From contig NZ_QBJD02000014.1 of NCBI RefSeq assembly GCF_003057745.1, positions 1-64,000 of the forward strand: a stretch of 64,000 nucleotides of DNA, written 5' to 3'. A program made the translations under genes and the position numbers. The stretch comes from Enterobacter sp. RIT418 (GTDB lineage Bacteria; Pseudomonadota; Gammaproteobacteria; Enterobacterales; Enterobacteriaceae). The notes under the pieces were generated by a model, which saw only the letters and a list, made by a program, of their open reading frames with translations, was not told the origin of the DNA and ran no database searches. Shown here piece by piece: positions 30,548-42,261 of the stretch. The number at the start of each line of letters is the position of its first letter. The first letter of the stretch is position 1.

Positions 30548-31027
30548 ATGTCTACACCCGCGCATTTATGGCTTGAAGATGAGAACGGCTCACCGATTGT
30601 CGGCGCATGCCTGATGCCGCTGCGGCTGGGCTCTATCGAACTGAAGTCATTCTCACATGGAGTTACCATCCCGGTAGATCCAAACTGGGGTAAGCTCACC
30701 GGTACGCGCGTTCACCGCCCCATTACGATTGTAAAAGAGTTCGACCAGACAACACCTCTTTTGTATCGCGCCGTCTGTGAAGGCCGAACCATGAAGAAAG
30801 CAACTATTAAGATGTACCGAATTCTGGATTCAGGCATTGAGGCCGAGTATTTCAACATCATTCTGGAGAACGTAAAGTTCACCACGGTTGCGCCATTCCT
30901 GACCCCTAACGTTATGAGCAGCACCCACCTCGAAACGCTCGAATTGTGCTACGAGGCCATCACATGGAAGTACACGGAAGGCAATGTTATGTATCGCGAC
31001 TCATGGAACGAACATTGTCGTGCCTGA
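30548..31027 (+). CDS. hcp: Hcp-family type VI secretion tube protein (orphan)
   Basis: A 159-residue Hcp. Hcp hexamers stack into the tube expelled by the type VI apparatus and carry small effectors in their lumen. Family blocks are clear: AHLWLEDENGSPIVG at the start, GKLTGTRVHRPITIVKEFD, AEYFNIILENVKF, and the C-terminal ITWKYTEGNVMYRDSWNE. AAGGA lies eight bases before the ATG. No VgrG, PAAR, sheath or baseplate gene is in the window, so it must rely on an apparatus encoded elsewhere. Some inner residues differ from common Hcp1 types (for example SFSHGVTIPVDPNWGKL), as expected for a specialised Hcp dedicated to its neighbour. Confidence 0.93.
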   Translation: MSTPAHLWLEDENGSPIVGACLMPLRLGSIELKSFSHGVTIPVDPNWGKLTGTRVHRPITIVKEFDQTTPLLYRAVCEGRTMKKATIKMYRILDSGIEAEYFNIILENVKFTTVAPFLTPNVMSSTHLETLELCYEAITWKYTEGNVMYRDSWNEHCRA

Positions 31028-31051
31028 ACGCGAAGGTGATTGTGGAAGGTC

Positions 31052-31079
31052 AAGAAACCGCCCCCGCAGGCGGTTTCTT
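31052..31079. terminator. Bidirectional terminator between hcp and iclR
   Basis: AAGAAACCGCC-cccgca-GGCGGTTTCTT, an 11-bp perfect stem that can act for hcp (+) and iclR (-). It closes the accessory islet. Confidence 0.85.
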
Positions 31080-31090
31080 ACGCCGGGCCT

Positions 31091-31918
31091 TTAGCGAATC
31101 CCGCCGTATGCCAGCGTGACCTCTTTCGCGGCCTTAATCACCAGCGCGCCCAGCTCGGTCACGCGGTCGTCGGTCATGCGGGAGATCGGGCCGGAAATGG
31201 AGATGGCGGCAAAGGGTTCGCGATGCTCGTCAAAAATGCAGGCGGCAAGGCAGCGCAGCCCCAAAGCATGCTCTTCATCATCAAACGAATAGCCGCGCTT
31301 GCGGGTCAGGGCGAGATCTTCTTTCAAATGCACGGGCGACACCAGCGTGGCGTGGGTGTAGGCGTGCAGCCCTTTGCGGTGCAGCAAGCCGGTTACCTGC
31401 TCTTCGCTCAGCTGTGACAGAAACGCCTTGCCCGCCCCGGAGGCGTGCATCGGCAGCTTGCCGCCAATCGGCGCGGACATGCGCATCAGCTGCGTACACT
31501 GCACCTGATCGATGATGATCGCCTGGTGATCGCTCTGGTCAAGCACCGCCAGGTTCACCGTCTCGCCGGATTCTTCCATCAGCTTGCGCAGAATGGGGTG
31601 AACGATGGCCAGCAGGTTGCGGGTCTGGAGGAAGCTGCTGCCGACGACAAACGCATGCGCCCCTATCGCCCAGTGGCCCAGTTCGCCTACCTGGCGCACA
31701 AAGCCCAGCTGCTGCATGGTGGTCAGCAGGCGGTGCGTGGTGGAGTTCGGCAGGCCCGCCTGCTGCGCCAGCTCGGTCAGCGCCACGCTGCTGTGGGATT
31801 CGGCAATCCATTCCAGCAGCTTCAGGCCGCGCGTCAGCGATTGAACCTGTCCGCCCTGCGGCGCAGCGGGGGTAGCAGCAGGCTTTCTGCCGCGTTTTGC
31901 GGGAACGGTAGCAACCAT
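31091..31918 (-). CDS. iclR: Glyoxylate-shunt repressor IclR
   Basis: A transcription factor that represses aceBAK and its own gene; glyoxylate and pyruvate modulate it. It has 275 residues: a short basic tail (KRGRKP), a winged helix-turn-helix (about 28-90, with [21 protein letters not shown]), and an IclR effector domain with the [15 protein letters not shown] pocket and [25 protein letters not shown] at 31918 has AAGGAG before it and matches E. coli; the open extension upstream is ignored. It is divergent from metH. aceBAK, next to iclR in E. coli, is replaced here by the hcp islet. Confidence 0.98.
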   Translation of the reverse strand: MVATVPAKRGRKPAATPAAPQGGQVQSLTRGLKLLEWIAESHSSVALTELAQQAGLPNSTTHRLLTTMQQLGFVRQVGELGHWAIGAHAFVVGSSFLQTRNLLAIVHPILRKLMEESGETVNLAVLDQSDHQAIIIDQVQCTQLMRMSAPIGGKLPMHASGAGKAFLSQLSEEQVTGLLHRKGLHAYTHATLVSPVHLKEDLALTRKRGYSFDDEEHALGLRCLAACIFDEHREPFAAISISGPISRMTDDRVTELGALVIKAAKEVTLAYGGIR

Positions 31919-31941
31919 GACGAACTCCTTTTTCTGTATCG

Positions 31942-31956
31942 TGGAAATTATTTTCG
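31942..31956 (-). promoter_or_regulatory. IclR autoregulatory operator
   Basis: On the minus strand CGAAAATAATTTCCA matches the IclR palindrome TGGAAATnATTTCCA at 12 of 14 fixed positions and lies 24 bases before the iclR ATG, where the E. coli autoregulatory site is. Confidence 0.75.
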
Positions 31957-32007
31957 TTTTATTTGGCGAATTTGCAACCGCATCCTGACTGATCGGAGGA
32001 GTGATGG

Positions 32008-32020
32008 TGAACATGTCTCA
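32008..32020 (+). promoter_or_regulatory. Possible MetR site upstream of metH
   Basis: TGAACATGTCTCA fits the MetR pattern TGAA-n5-TTCA with one mismatch, about 90 bases before the metH start. metH is MetR-activated in E. coli. The motif is short, so the call is tentative. Confidence 0.35.
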
Positions 32021-32110
32021 TGTTACCGCCGCGTGACTTTTCCCCCCTGCCAGATTATGCCAGTATGGAACGCAGCCTTTTGGCCTTGTCGAGCGTTGTC
32101 GGGAGCAAGT

Positions 32111-35794
<3,684 letters not shown>

Positions 35795-35815
35795 CGTCAC
35801 CTTTCCTTACAACAA

Positions 35816-35840
35816 ACAGGGCGCTCATCGGGCGCCCTGT
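35816..35840 (+). terminator. metH terminator
   Basis: ACAGGGCG-ctcatcggg-CGCCCTGT followed by a T-rich stretch (CTCTTTCTT), 22 bases after the metH stop. Confidence 0.8.
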
Positions 35841-35908
35841 CTCTTTCTTACGTTCAAAGCCTTATACTGGAGTATGGAAAAACATAACGATAAGGAGAAA
35901 ACCCTTCC

Positions 35909-37540
35909 GTGCTGACTCTGCTACATCTGCTTTCTGCCGTGGCGCTGCTGGTTTGGGGCACGCATATTGTCCGTACCGGCGTGATGCGCGTGTTTGGCGC
36001 GCGGTTACGCACCGTTCTGAGCCGCAGCGTTGAGAAAAAACCGCTCGCCTTCTGCGCGGGGATTGGCGTGACGGCGCTGGTCCAAAGCAGCAACGCCACC
36101 ACCATGCTGGTGACCTCATTCGTCGCGCAGGATCTTGTGGCGCTGGCCCCGGCGCTGGTGATCGTGCTGGGGGCGGACGTGGGGACCGCGCTGATGGCGC
36201 GCGTCCTGACGTTCGATCTCTCCTGGCTATCGCCGCTACTGATTTTTATCGGCGTCATCTTCTTCCTCGGACGTAAGCAAAGCCGCGCCGGACAGCTGGG
36301 GCGCGTGGGGATCGGCCTCGGGCTGATCCTGCTGGCGCTGGAGCTGATCGTGCAGGCGGTGACGCCCATCACCCAGGCCAACGGCGTGCAGGTTATTTTC
36401 TCCTCGCTGACCGGCGATATCATGCTGGACGCGCTGATCGGCGCGGTGTTTGCCATCGTCAGCTACTCCAGCCTGGCGGCCGTTCTGCTGACGGCGACGC
36501 TGACCGCGGCAGGAGCCATCTCGTTCCCGGTTGCCCTGTGTCTGGTCATCGGCGCCAACCTCGGCTCTGGCCTGCTGGCGATGCTCAACAACAGCGCGGC
36601 CAACGCTGCTGCCCGCCGCGTGGCGCTGGGCAGTCTGCTGTTTAAGCTGGTGGGCAGCCTGATTATTCTGCCGTTCGTCCACCCGCTGGCGAACCTGATG
36701 GACAACCTGCCGCTGCCAAAGGCGGAGCTGGTGATCTACTTCCACGTCTTCTACAACCTCGTGCGCTGCCTGGCGATGGTGCCTTTTGCCGCGCCGATGG
36801 CCCGCTTCTGCGAGCGCCTCATCCGCGACGAGCCGGAGCTGGACGCGCGCCTGAAGCCGAAGCATCTGGATACCTCCGTGCTGGACACCCCCGCGCTGGC
36901 GATTGCCAACGCCGCCCGCGAAACCCTGCGCATGGGCGACGCGATGGAGACCATGCTTGAGGGGCTGCAAAAGGTGATGCACGGCGAGCCGCGCGAAGAG
37001 AAAGAGCTGCGCAGGCTGGCGGACGACATCAACGTGCTCTATACCGCCATCAAGCTCTATCTGGCCCGCATCCCGCAGGACGAGCTGGCGGAGGAAGAGT
37101 CTCGCCGCTGGGCGGAAATCATCGAGATGTCGCTTAACCTGGAGCAGGCCTCGGATATCGTCGAGCGCATGGGCAGCGAGATCGCGGACAAATCCCTGGC
37201 CGCCCGCCGCGCGTTTTCTGGAGAAGGCCTGAAGGAGCTGGAAGCGCTGCATGAACAGCTGGTAAGTAACCTGAAGCTGGCGATGTCGGTCTTCTTCTCC
37301 AGCGACGTGCCGAGCGCCCGCCGCCTGCGCCGCAATAAGCACCGCTTCCGCATTCTCAACCGCCGCTACTCGCACGCCCACGTTGAGCGCTTACACCAGC
37401 AGAACGTGCAAAGCATCGAGACCAGCTCCCTGCACCTGGGGCTGCTGGGGGACATGAAGCGCCTGAACTCCCTGTTCTGCGCGGTGGCCTACAGCGTGAT
37501 GGAGCAACCGGACGAAGATGACGACCGGGATGATTATTAA
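35909..37540 (+). CDS. yjbB: Na+/phosphate symporter-family protein YjbB
   Basis: A 543-residue protein with two Na/Pi-cotransporter repeats in the membrane half (QSSNATTMLV at about 53-62 and its echo SYSSLAAVLLTATLTAAG at about 189-206), followed by a cytoplasmic PhoU-like helical domain (about 330-500). In E. coli it exports phosphate when intracellular phosphate is high. It starts at GTG with TAAGGAG 11 bases ahead. A hairpin follows. In E. coli pepE is the next gene; here it is replaced by the ccdAB-like pair. Confidence 0.96.
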   Translation: MLTLLHLLSAVALLVWGTHIVRTGVMRVFGARLRTVLSRSVEKKPLAFCAGIGVTALVQSSNATTMLVTSFVAQDLVALAPALVIVLGADVGTALMARVLTFDLSWLSPLLIFIGVIFFLGRKQSRAGQLGRVGIGLGLILLALELIVQAVTPITQANGVQVIFSSLTGDIMLDALIGAVFAIVSYSSLAAVLLTATLTAAGAISFPVALCLVIGANLGSGLLAMLNNSAANAAARRVALGSLLFKLVGSLIILPFVHPLANLMDNLPLPKAELVIYFHVFYNLVRCLAMVPFAAPMARFCERLIRDEPELDARLKPKHLDTSVLDTPALAIANAARETLRMGDAMETMLEGLQKVMHGEPREEKELRRLADDINVLYTAIKLYLARIPQDELAEEESRRWAEIIEMSLNLEQASDIVERMGSEIADKSLAARRAFSGEGLKELEALHEQLVSNLKLAMSVFFSSDVPSARRLRRNKHRFRILNRRYSHAHVERLHQQNVQSIETSSLHLGLLGDMKRLNSLFCAVAYSVMEQPDEDDDRDDY

Positions 37541-37550
37541 TCTCTGAAAG

Positions 37551-37577
37551 CGCCTCGCAAAACCGTATTGCGGGGCG
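37551..37577 (+). terminator. Hairpin after yjbB
   Basis: CGCCTCGCAA-aaccgta-TTGCGGGGCG, a 10-bp stem with one T-G pair, 11 bases after the stop. No T-run, so termination is uncertain. Confidence 0.5.
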
Positions 37578-37692
37578 TGACAGCGCATACCGAGCCATTT
37601 ACGCTTGAGACCTTACATTTTTAAGGGAATAGAAAATGCTCGTTTATTACGCTACACTTCGCCAATTCATGCGCATTCCAATGGGGGTTATC

Positions 37693-37929
37693 ATGCGCAC
37701 TGCTCATGGCATTAAAAAATCGGTCAATGTGTCGTTAGCGCCGGAGATTCTTGAGGAGGCGCGACGGCTTAAGCTTAATCTCTCCGCTGTACTGACGGCT
37801 GCGCTGCAGGAGCAGTTTCGCGCCCATCAGCGCGCAGAGTGGTTAGAAGAGAATAAAGCGTCTATCGAGGCCATTAACCAGTGGGTTGATGAAAACGGCT
37901 CTTTTAGTGATTTTCAGAGGTCGTTCTGA
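37693..37929 (+). CDS. ccdA: CcdA-like antitoxin
   Basis: A 78-residue type II antitoxin. The N-terminal ribbon-helix-helix (GIKKSVNVSLAPEILEEARR) would bind the operon's own operator. The C-terminal tail WLEENKASIEAINQWVDENG with SFSDFQRSF matches the toxin-binding arm of CcdA (F plasmid: NGSFADENRDW). I prefer ATG 37693, which follows a GGGGG ribosome site; in-frame ATGs at 37636, 37669 and 37681 are possible. The stop overlaps the ccdB start by one base. Confidence 0.88.
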   Translation: MRTAHGIKKSVNVSLAPEILEEARRLKLNLSAVLTAALQEQFRAHQRAEWLEENKASIEAINQWVDENGSFSDFQRSF

Positions 37930-38246
37930 TGGAGCAATTTTTTGCTTATGCCAATGAAGGTAATGGAAAAAAAGCCTATCCATGGTTAATCAACATGCAG
38001 CATTCCGTGGCCAATGTGATGAAGCATGTTCTCGTCGCTCCCGCTGTTGAACTTAGCCTCCTGGGAGGCATCCAGCCGCCTGCAAAAGTGTGCCCCGTGG
38101 TTGAGATAGCCGGTCAGCCCTGCGTGGTCATGATGCACATGCTGACAGGCATCCCTTCAAAAGAGCTAGGCGAACGTGTGGCCGATCTCACTGATAACAG
38201 CGCGTCGTTGCGGGATGCACTCGATTTTCTGATCAACGGTTACTAA
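37929..38246 (+). CDS. ccdB: CcdB-like toxin
   Basis: A 105-residue CcdB-fold protein. F-plasmid CcdB poisons DNA gyrase, and CcdA neutralises it. The alignable blocks are the N-terminal FFAYANEG, the YPWLINMQH strand, PPAKVCPVVEIAG, MMHMLTGIP, and LGERVADLTDN followed by the C-terminal helix. F CcdB ends in Trp-Gly-Ile, which is needed for gyrase poisoning; this protein ends Asn-Gly-Tyr, so its toxicity or target may differ. It is coupled to ccdA by a one-base overlap and sits where E. coli has pepE. Confidence 0.85.
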   Translation: MEQFFAYANEGNGKKAYPWLINMQHSVANVMKHVLVAPAVELSLLGGIQPPAKVCPVVEIAGQPCVVMMHMLTGIPSKELGERVADLTDNSASLRDALDFLINGY

Positions 38247-38300
38247 GACTTTTTTGTCAGTCGCAAGGTGAGGTATATTTCGCCCTTCACAGGAGAAACT

Positions 38301-39176
38301 ATGCTGCCAACTCAATCAACCCGATTAAACAAATACATTAGCGAGAGCGGGATCTGCTCACGTCGCGAGGCTGACCGTTACATTGAACAGGGTAACGTGT
38401 TTCTTAACGGCAAACGCGCCACGATTGGCGACCAGGTTGTGCCTGGCGACGTGGTCAAAGTCAACGGTCAGCTCATTGAGCCGCGTGACGCGGAAGACCT
38501 TGTATTTATCGCGTTGAACAAGCCGGTTGGCATCGTCAGCACCACCGAAGACGGCGAGCGCGACAACATCGTGGATTTCGTCAACCACAGCAGCCGCATC
38601 TTCCCGATTGGTCGTCTGGATAAAGACTCGCAGGGGCTGATTTTTCTCACCAACCACGGCGATCTGGTGAACAAGATCCTGCGCGCCGGTAACGACCACG
38701 AAAAAGAGTATATCGTGACGGTGAACAAGCCGGTGACGGACGAATTTATTCGCGGAATGGGCGCGGGCGTGCCGATTCTGGGCACCGTGACGAAAAAGTG
38801 CAAGGTAAAGAAAGAGGCGCCGTTTGCGTTTCGCATTACCCTGGTGCAGGGCTTAAACCGTCAGATCCGCCGCATGTGCGAACACTTTGGCTATGAGGTC
38901 ACAAAGCTTGAGCGCACGCGCATCATGAACGTCAGCCTGTCCGGCATTCCGCTGGGCGAGTGGCGTGACTTAACGGACGATGAGCTGATTGAGCTGTTTA
39001 AGCTTATCGAGAATTCATCCTCCGAAGCGAAGCCTAAAGCCAAGGCCAGGCCGAAAGCCCAGGGAATTAAGCGCCCGGTGGTGAAGGGGCCGCAGGCTGA
39101 AGATAAAAATCGCGGTAAGCCCGCGAATAACGGCAAGCGCTTTGCCCAGCCGGGTCGCAAAAAGAAAGGGCGCTGA
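38301..39176 (+). CDS. rluF: 23S rRNA pseudouridine synthase RluF
   Basis: It makes pseudouridine at 23S rRNA U2604 and, in E. coli, at tRNA-Tyr U35. It has 291 residues: an S4 RNA-binding domain at the start ([21 protein letters not shown]), the catalytic loop with [15 protein letters not shown] (nucleophilic Asp near 107), [13 protein letters not shown], and a Lys/Pro/Ala-rich disordered tail ending GRKKKGR. ATG 38301 follows AGGAG. It converges on yjbD with stops abutting. Confidence 0.97.
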   Translation: MLPTQSTRLNKYISESGICSRREADRYIEQGNVFLNGKRATIGDQVVPGDVVKVNGQLIEPRDAEDLVFIALNKPVGIVSTTEDGERDNIVDFVNHSSRIFPIGRLDKDSQGLIFLTNHGDLVNKILRAGNDHEKEYIVTVNKPVTDEFIRGMGAGVPILGTVTKKCKVKKEAPFAFRITLVQGLNRQIRRMCEHFGYEVTKLERTRIMNVSLSGIPLGEWRDLTDDELIELFKLIENSSSEAKPKAKARPKAQGIKRPVVKGPQAEDKNRGKPANNGKRFAQPGRKKKGR

Positions 39177-39449
39177 TTAGCGCCTTCCACGGGTAGAGGT
39201 ATTTGCCGACCAGGAAAAGGTCGCCTCTGCATCCGGTTTATAAGCCTGATCTTTCTTCAGCTTGCGGGCTTTCTTTGCTTCCGCTTCGCGCTGCGCCATC
39301 AGCTTGTCGATATACTCTTTTTTGACCTGATTGGTTTCGGCGTTCGTCAGCGTGCGGCCGTGTGCGATACGCGCGCGGTCGAGGAGCGTTTTAAGTTCAC
39401 GCTGCTCGGCTTCCGTCATGTCTTTCTGGGTCAATCGTGGTGTCGCCAT
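39177..39449 (-). CDS. yjbD: DUF3811 protein YjbD
   Basis: A 90-residue, highly charged, mostly helical protein (EAEAKKARKLKKDQAYKPD) ending SANTSTRGRR. The E. coli orthologue has the same length and no known function. It is small and basic, with no membrane segment. It lies between convergent rluF and panS, which is on the same strand 50 bases upstream. Confidence 0.92.
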   Translation of the reverse strand: MATPRLTQKDMTEAEQRELKTLLDRARIAHGRTLTNAETNQVKKEYIDKLMAQREAEAKKARKLKKDQAYKPDAEATFSWSANTSTRGRR

Positions 39450-39499
39450 TGCTGAAGCCTCCTGTGGGGGAGGCTTCAGTGTAAAGCAACTGCCGCGAA

Positions 39500-40444
39500 T
39501 TAACCCTGTTTAACCGCATCTTTTTTAGGTTGTTCATCAATCGGCTTGCCGGACCAGTAGCCCGCCAGCAGCGAGCCGGACAGGTTATGCCAGACGGAGA
39601 ACAGCGCCCCCGGCAGCGCGGCCAGCGGTGAGAAGTAGATTTTACCGAGCGCTGCCGCCAGGCCGGAGTTCTGCATGCCCACCTCGATCGCCAGCGTGCG
39701 GCAGGTGGACTCATCAAAGCCAAACAGCTTCCCGCCCCAGTAGCCGCCGAGCAGGCCGATGGTGTTATGCAGCACCACCGCGATAATCACCACAACGCCT
39801 ACGGACGCGATGTGCGACGCCGAGCCCGCGACCACGGCGCTGATAATGGCCAGAATGCAGACCATCGAAAATGCCGGCAGGTAAGGCTCAACCGCTTTCA
39901 CCACGCGCGGGAAAAGGTGGTGGATCACCAGCCCCAGCGCAATCGGGATCACCACGATTTGCAGGATGCTCAGCAGCATTCCCATGACGTCCACCTGAAT
40001 ATGCGCATCGACGTAAAGGCGCGTCAGCAGCGGGGTGGCAACCACGCCCACCAGCGTGGAAACGGAAGAGATGGTGACCGACAGGGCAACGTCTCCTTTC
40101 GCCAGGTAAATCATCACGTTAGACGCCGTACCGCTGGCGACGCTCCCCACCAGCACCATCCCGGCGGACAGATCTGGCGGCATCTTAAAGGCCATTGCCA
40201 GCAGCCACGCGGCGAGCGGCATCACCAGGTAGTGCAGGAAAATGCCTGCGGCAACCGGCGCTGGGCGGGAAAGCACGCGTTTGAAATCATCGATTTTCAG
40301 GTGCACGCCCATGCCGAGCATAATCAGCATCAGCAGCGTGGTGACCCACGGGCCAATCCCCGTGAAGGTGGTTGGCGTGTAATAGGCGAGTACCGAGAGC
40401 AGCAGCGCCCACAGCGGGAACAGCCGGGTAATGGCGGATAACAT
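39500..40444 (-). CDS. panS: Bile acid:sodium symporter-family transporter PanS
   Basis: A 314-residue BASS-family transporter with about nine or ten TM helices. The family motifs [18 protein letters not shown] (about 102-119) and the second crossover region [16 protein letters not shown] (about 249-264) hold the Na+ sites. Salmonella PanS, in the same metH-lysC interval, takes up ketopantoate/pantothenate precursors. E. coli K-12 lacks it at this place, so its presence is a lineage marker. It is followed by yjbD and preceded by a lysC-side terminator. Confidence 0.85.
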   Translation of the reverse strand: MLSAITRLFPLWALLLSVLAYYTPTTFTGIGPWVTTLLMLIMLGMGVHLKIDDFKRVLSRPAPVAAGIFLHYLVMPLAAWLLAMAFKMPPDLSAGMVLVGSVASGTASNVMIYLAKGDVALSVTISSVSTLVGVVATPLLTRLYVDAHIQVDVMGMLLSILQIVVIPIALGLVIHHLFPRVVKAVEPYLPAFSMVCILAIISAVVAGSASHIASVGVVVIIAVVLHNTIGLLGGYWGGKLFGFDESTCRTLAIEVGMQNSGLAAALGKIYFSPLAALPGALFSVWHNLSGSLLAGYWSGKPIDEQPKKDAVKQG

Positions 40445-40486
40445 AATGTATTCCTTGCAGTATTGTCGTGTTGTTTAGTTATGAAA

Positions 40487-40508
40487 AAGCCGGGTCTGCG
40501 CCCGGCTT
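40487..40508 (-). terminator. lysC terminator
   Basis: Read on the minus strand: AAGCCGGG-cgcaga-CCCGGCTTTTT, an 8-bp stem with a T-run about 30 bases after the lysC stop. Confidence 0.88.
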
Positions 40509-40537
40509 ATCGATATTGTTTAACGCGCTAACGAATT

Positions 40538-41887
40538 TTATTCAAACAAATTCTGATGAAGTTTCTGCACGACCTGCTCCGCCTGATCGGCAGGGACCAG
40601 GAAGCATAGGTTGTAGCTGGATGCGCCGTAGCAAATCATGCGGATGCTGAACGGGTCGAGCACGCCGAACACCTCTTTGCCCACGCCGCAGGCGCGGGAC
40701 AGCTTGTTACCGATAATGGCAACCAGCGCCAGATCCTCTTCCACCTCCACGCGGCACAGTTCGGACAGCTCAATCAGCAGCGACTGCGTCAGCAGGGTGT
40801 CACCGGTAGAGGTGGAGCCGGTGGTATCCAGCGTCAGGGCAATGCTCACTTCCGACGTGGTAATCAGGTCCACGGAGATATTGTGGCGTGCCAGAATGCC
40901 GAACACTTCTGCCAGAAAGCCGCGGGAGTGCAGCATATTGTGGCTGTGCAGCGTGACCAGCGTCTGCTTGCGGCGCAGCGCCAGGGCGCGGAACAGCGGC
41001 GGGCTGTCGGTTTTCTTACAGACCAGCGTACCGCCCGCTTTGGGATCTTTGCTCGAGCCAACGAAGACGGGAATGTCGCTGCGCACGGCGGGCAGCAGCG
41101 TGGCCGGATGAAGCACCTTCGCGCCGAAGGTCGCCATTTCGGCGGCCTCTTCAAAGGCGATCACGTCAATACGCTTTGCGGCAGAGACTATGCGCGGGTC
41201 GGTAGTGTAAATGCCGGGCACGTCGGTCCAGATATCCACGCGCGTCGCGTGCAGGGCTTCGCCCAGCAGCGCGGCGGTGTAATCACTGCCGCCGCGGCCC
41301 AGCGTGGTGGTGCGGCCTTTGGCTTCGCTGCCGATAAAGCCCTGGGTAATCACAATGCCTTCTTCCAGGCGCGGCGCCAGCTGCTGGCCGGTCAGTTCGG
41401 CCAGTGCTTCAACGTCCGGCTCGGCGCGGCCAAAGCGGTCGCTGGTGCGCATGATTTTACGCACGTCAAACCACTGGGACTGAACGTTGCGCTCGCGCAG
41501 GATCTCAACGAACAGCAGGGTCGACATCAGCTCGCCGTGGCTGACCAGCTCGTCCGTCAGGGCGGTTGAGGTCGCCAGCGACGCCGCTTCCGCCAGGGTG
41601 GTGATATTTTCCAGCAGGCGTTCAATTTCTTCGCGAATAACGTTTGGGTTTTGCAGGCGCTCGAGAATATCGAACTGAATTTTGCGCAGCGCGTCCAGCT
41701 TGACGAAACGTTCGGTCGCTTCCAGTCCTTCAGACAGTGAAACCAGCAGGTTCGTCACGCCAGCGGAGGCAGAAAGCACCACCAGGCGAGTATTCGGATC
41801 GGCCAGCACCACATCGGCGCTGCGGTTCATGGCGTCGTAATCCGCCACGCTGGTGCCGCCAAATTTAGCGACCACAAAACTCGTCAT
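40538..41887 (-). CDS. lysC: Lysine-sensitive aspartokinase III LysC
   Basis: It phosphorylates aspartate at the head of the lysine/threonine/methionine/DAP pathway and is feedback-inhibited by lysine. It has 449 residues, the E. coli length. The kinase motif KFGGTSVADYDAM is at residues 8-20, with GRGGSDYTAALLGEAL near 198. Two C-terminal ACT domains (about 310-449) bind lysine; SHNMLHSRGFLAEVFGIL and EVSIALTLDTT belong to the first. A TTGACA/TATTTA promoter lies upstream. Unlike in E. coli, no lysine riboswitch is visible in the leader (see findings). Confidence 0.98.
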   Translation of the reverse strand: MTSFVVAKFGGTSVADYDAMNRSADVVLADPNTRLVVLSASAGVTNLLVSLSEGLEATERFVKLDALRKIQFDILERLQNPNVIREEIERLLENITTLAEAASLATSTALTDELVSHGELMSTLLFVEILRERNVQSQWFDVRKIMRTSDRFGRAEPDVEALAELTGQQLAPRLEEGIVITQGFIGSEAKGRTTTLGRGGSDYTAALLGEALHATRVDIWTDVPGIYTTDPRIVSAAKRIDVIAFEEAAEMATFGAKVLHPATLLPAVRSDIPVFVGSSKDPKAGGTLVCKKTDSPPLFRALALRRKQTLVTLHSHNMLHSRGFLAEVFGILARHNISVDLITTSEVSIALTLDTTGSTSTGDTLLTQSLLIELSELCRVEVEEDLALVAIIGNKLSRACGVGKEVFGVLDPFSIRMICYGASSYNLCFLVPADQAEQVVQKLHQNLFE

Positions 41888-41970
41888 AACAACCTCGTGT
41901 CAGGAAAAGAATAAAGCGACCGTGGCACAAGATTGAAACGATAACAGGTGCAGCCGCAAATACGGCCCTA

Positions 41971-41999
41971 TAAATAAGATGTAGGGGGTGTCCTGTCAA
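41971..41999 (-). promoter_or_regulatory. Probable lysC promoter
   Basis: On the minus strand TTGACA (41999-41994), 17 bases, TATTTA (41976-41971): a near-consensus sigma-70 promoter giving a leader of only about 75-80 bases to the lysC ATG. The leader end CCTGACACGAGG matches the end of the E. coli lysC leader. Confidence 0.75.
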
Positions 42000-42261
42000 C
42001 GCTGGGATTATGCGGATTTTTCATGGGGGGGTACCCCTGAGAAACAGGACTTATAACAGGGCCATATTTTATGCTTCGTTTTACCGCGAAAGGGGGCACA
42101 TTTCCCCGCCGCAGAGCGCCGGTCCAGCAGCTATACTTTTCGGGTCTTTTCACCTGCGTTTGATGCAGACCAGGCCAATGGCATAAAAACCATCACAATT
42201 TTTATTTGCAGGCGCTACAATCGACCGCAGTCACAATTCTCAAATCAGAAGAGTATTGCTA
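42000..42261. other. Intergenic region between divergent lysC and pgi
   Basis: With the lysC leader this makes about 374 bases without a gene. It holds a GGGGGGGTACCCC stretch near 42027 and AT-rich DNA before pgi with the pgi ribosome site AGAAGAG. I found no lysine-riboswitch core on the minus strand and no coding potential. Confidence 0.5.

Noticed and set aside
31445..32110. Open reading frame continuing about 220 codons upstream of metH
   Set aside because: It runs antisense through iclR and has no MetH similarity; the GTG at 32111 gives the exact 1227-residue E. coli-type protein.
42020..42060. G-run and GGTACC stretch near 42027 as a possible riboswitch stem or terminator
   Set aside because: It forms only a short stem, has no T-run, and does not contain aptamer landmarks.
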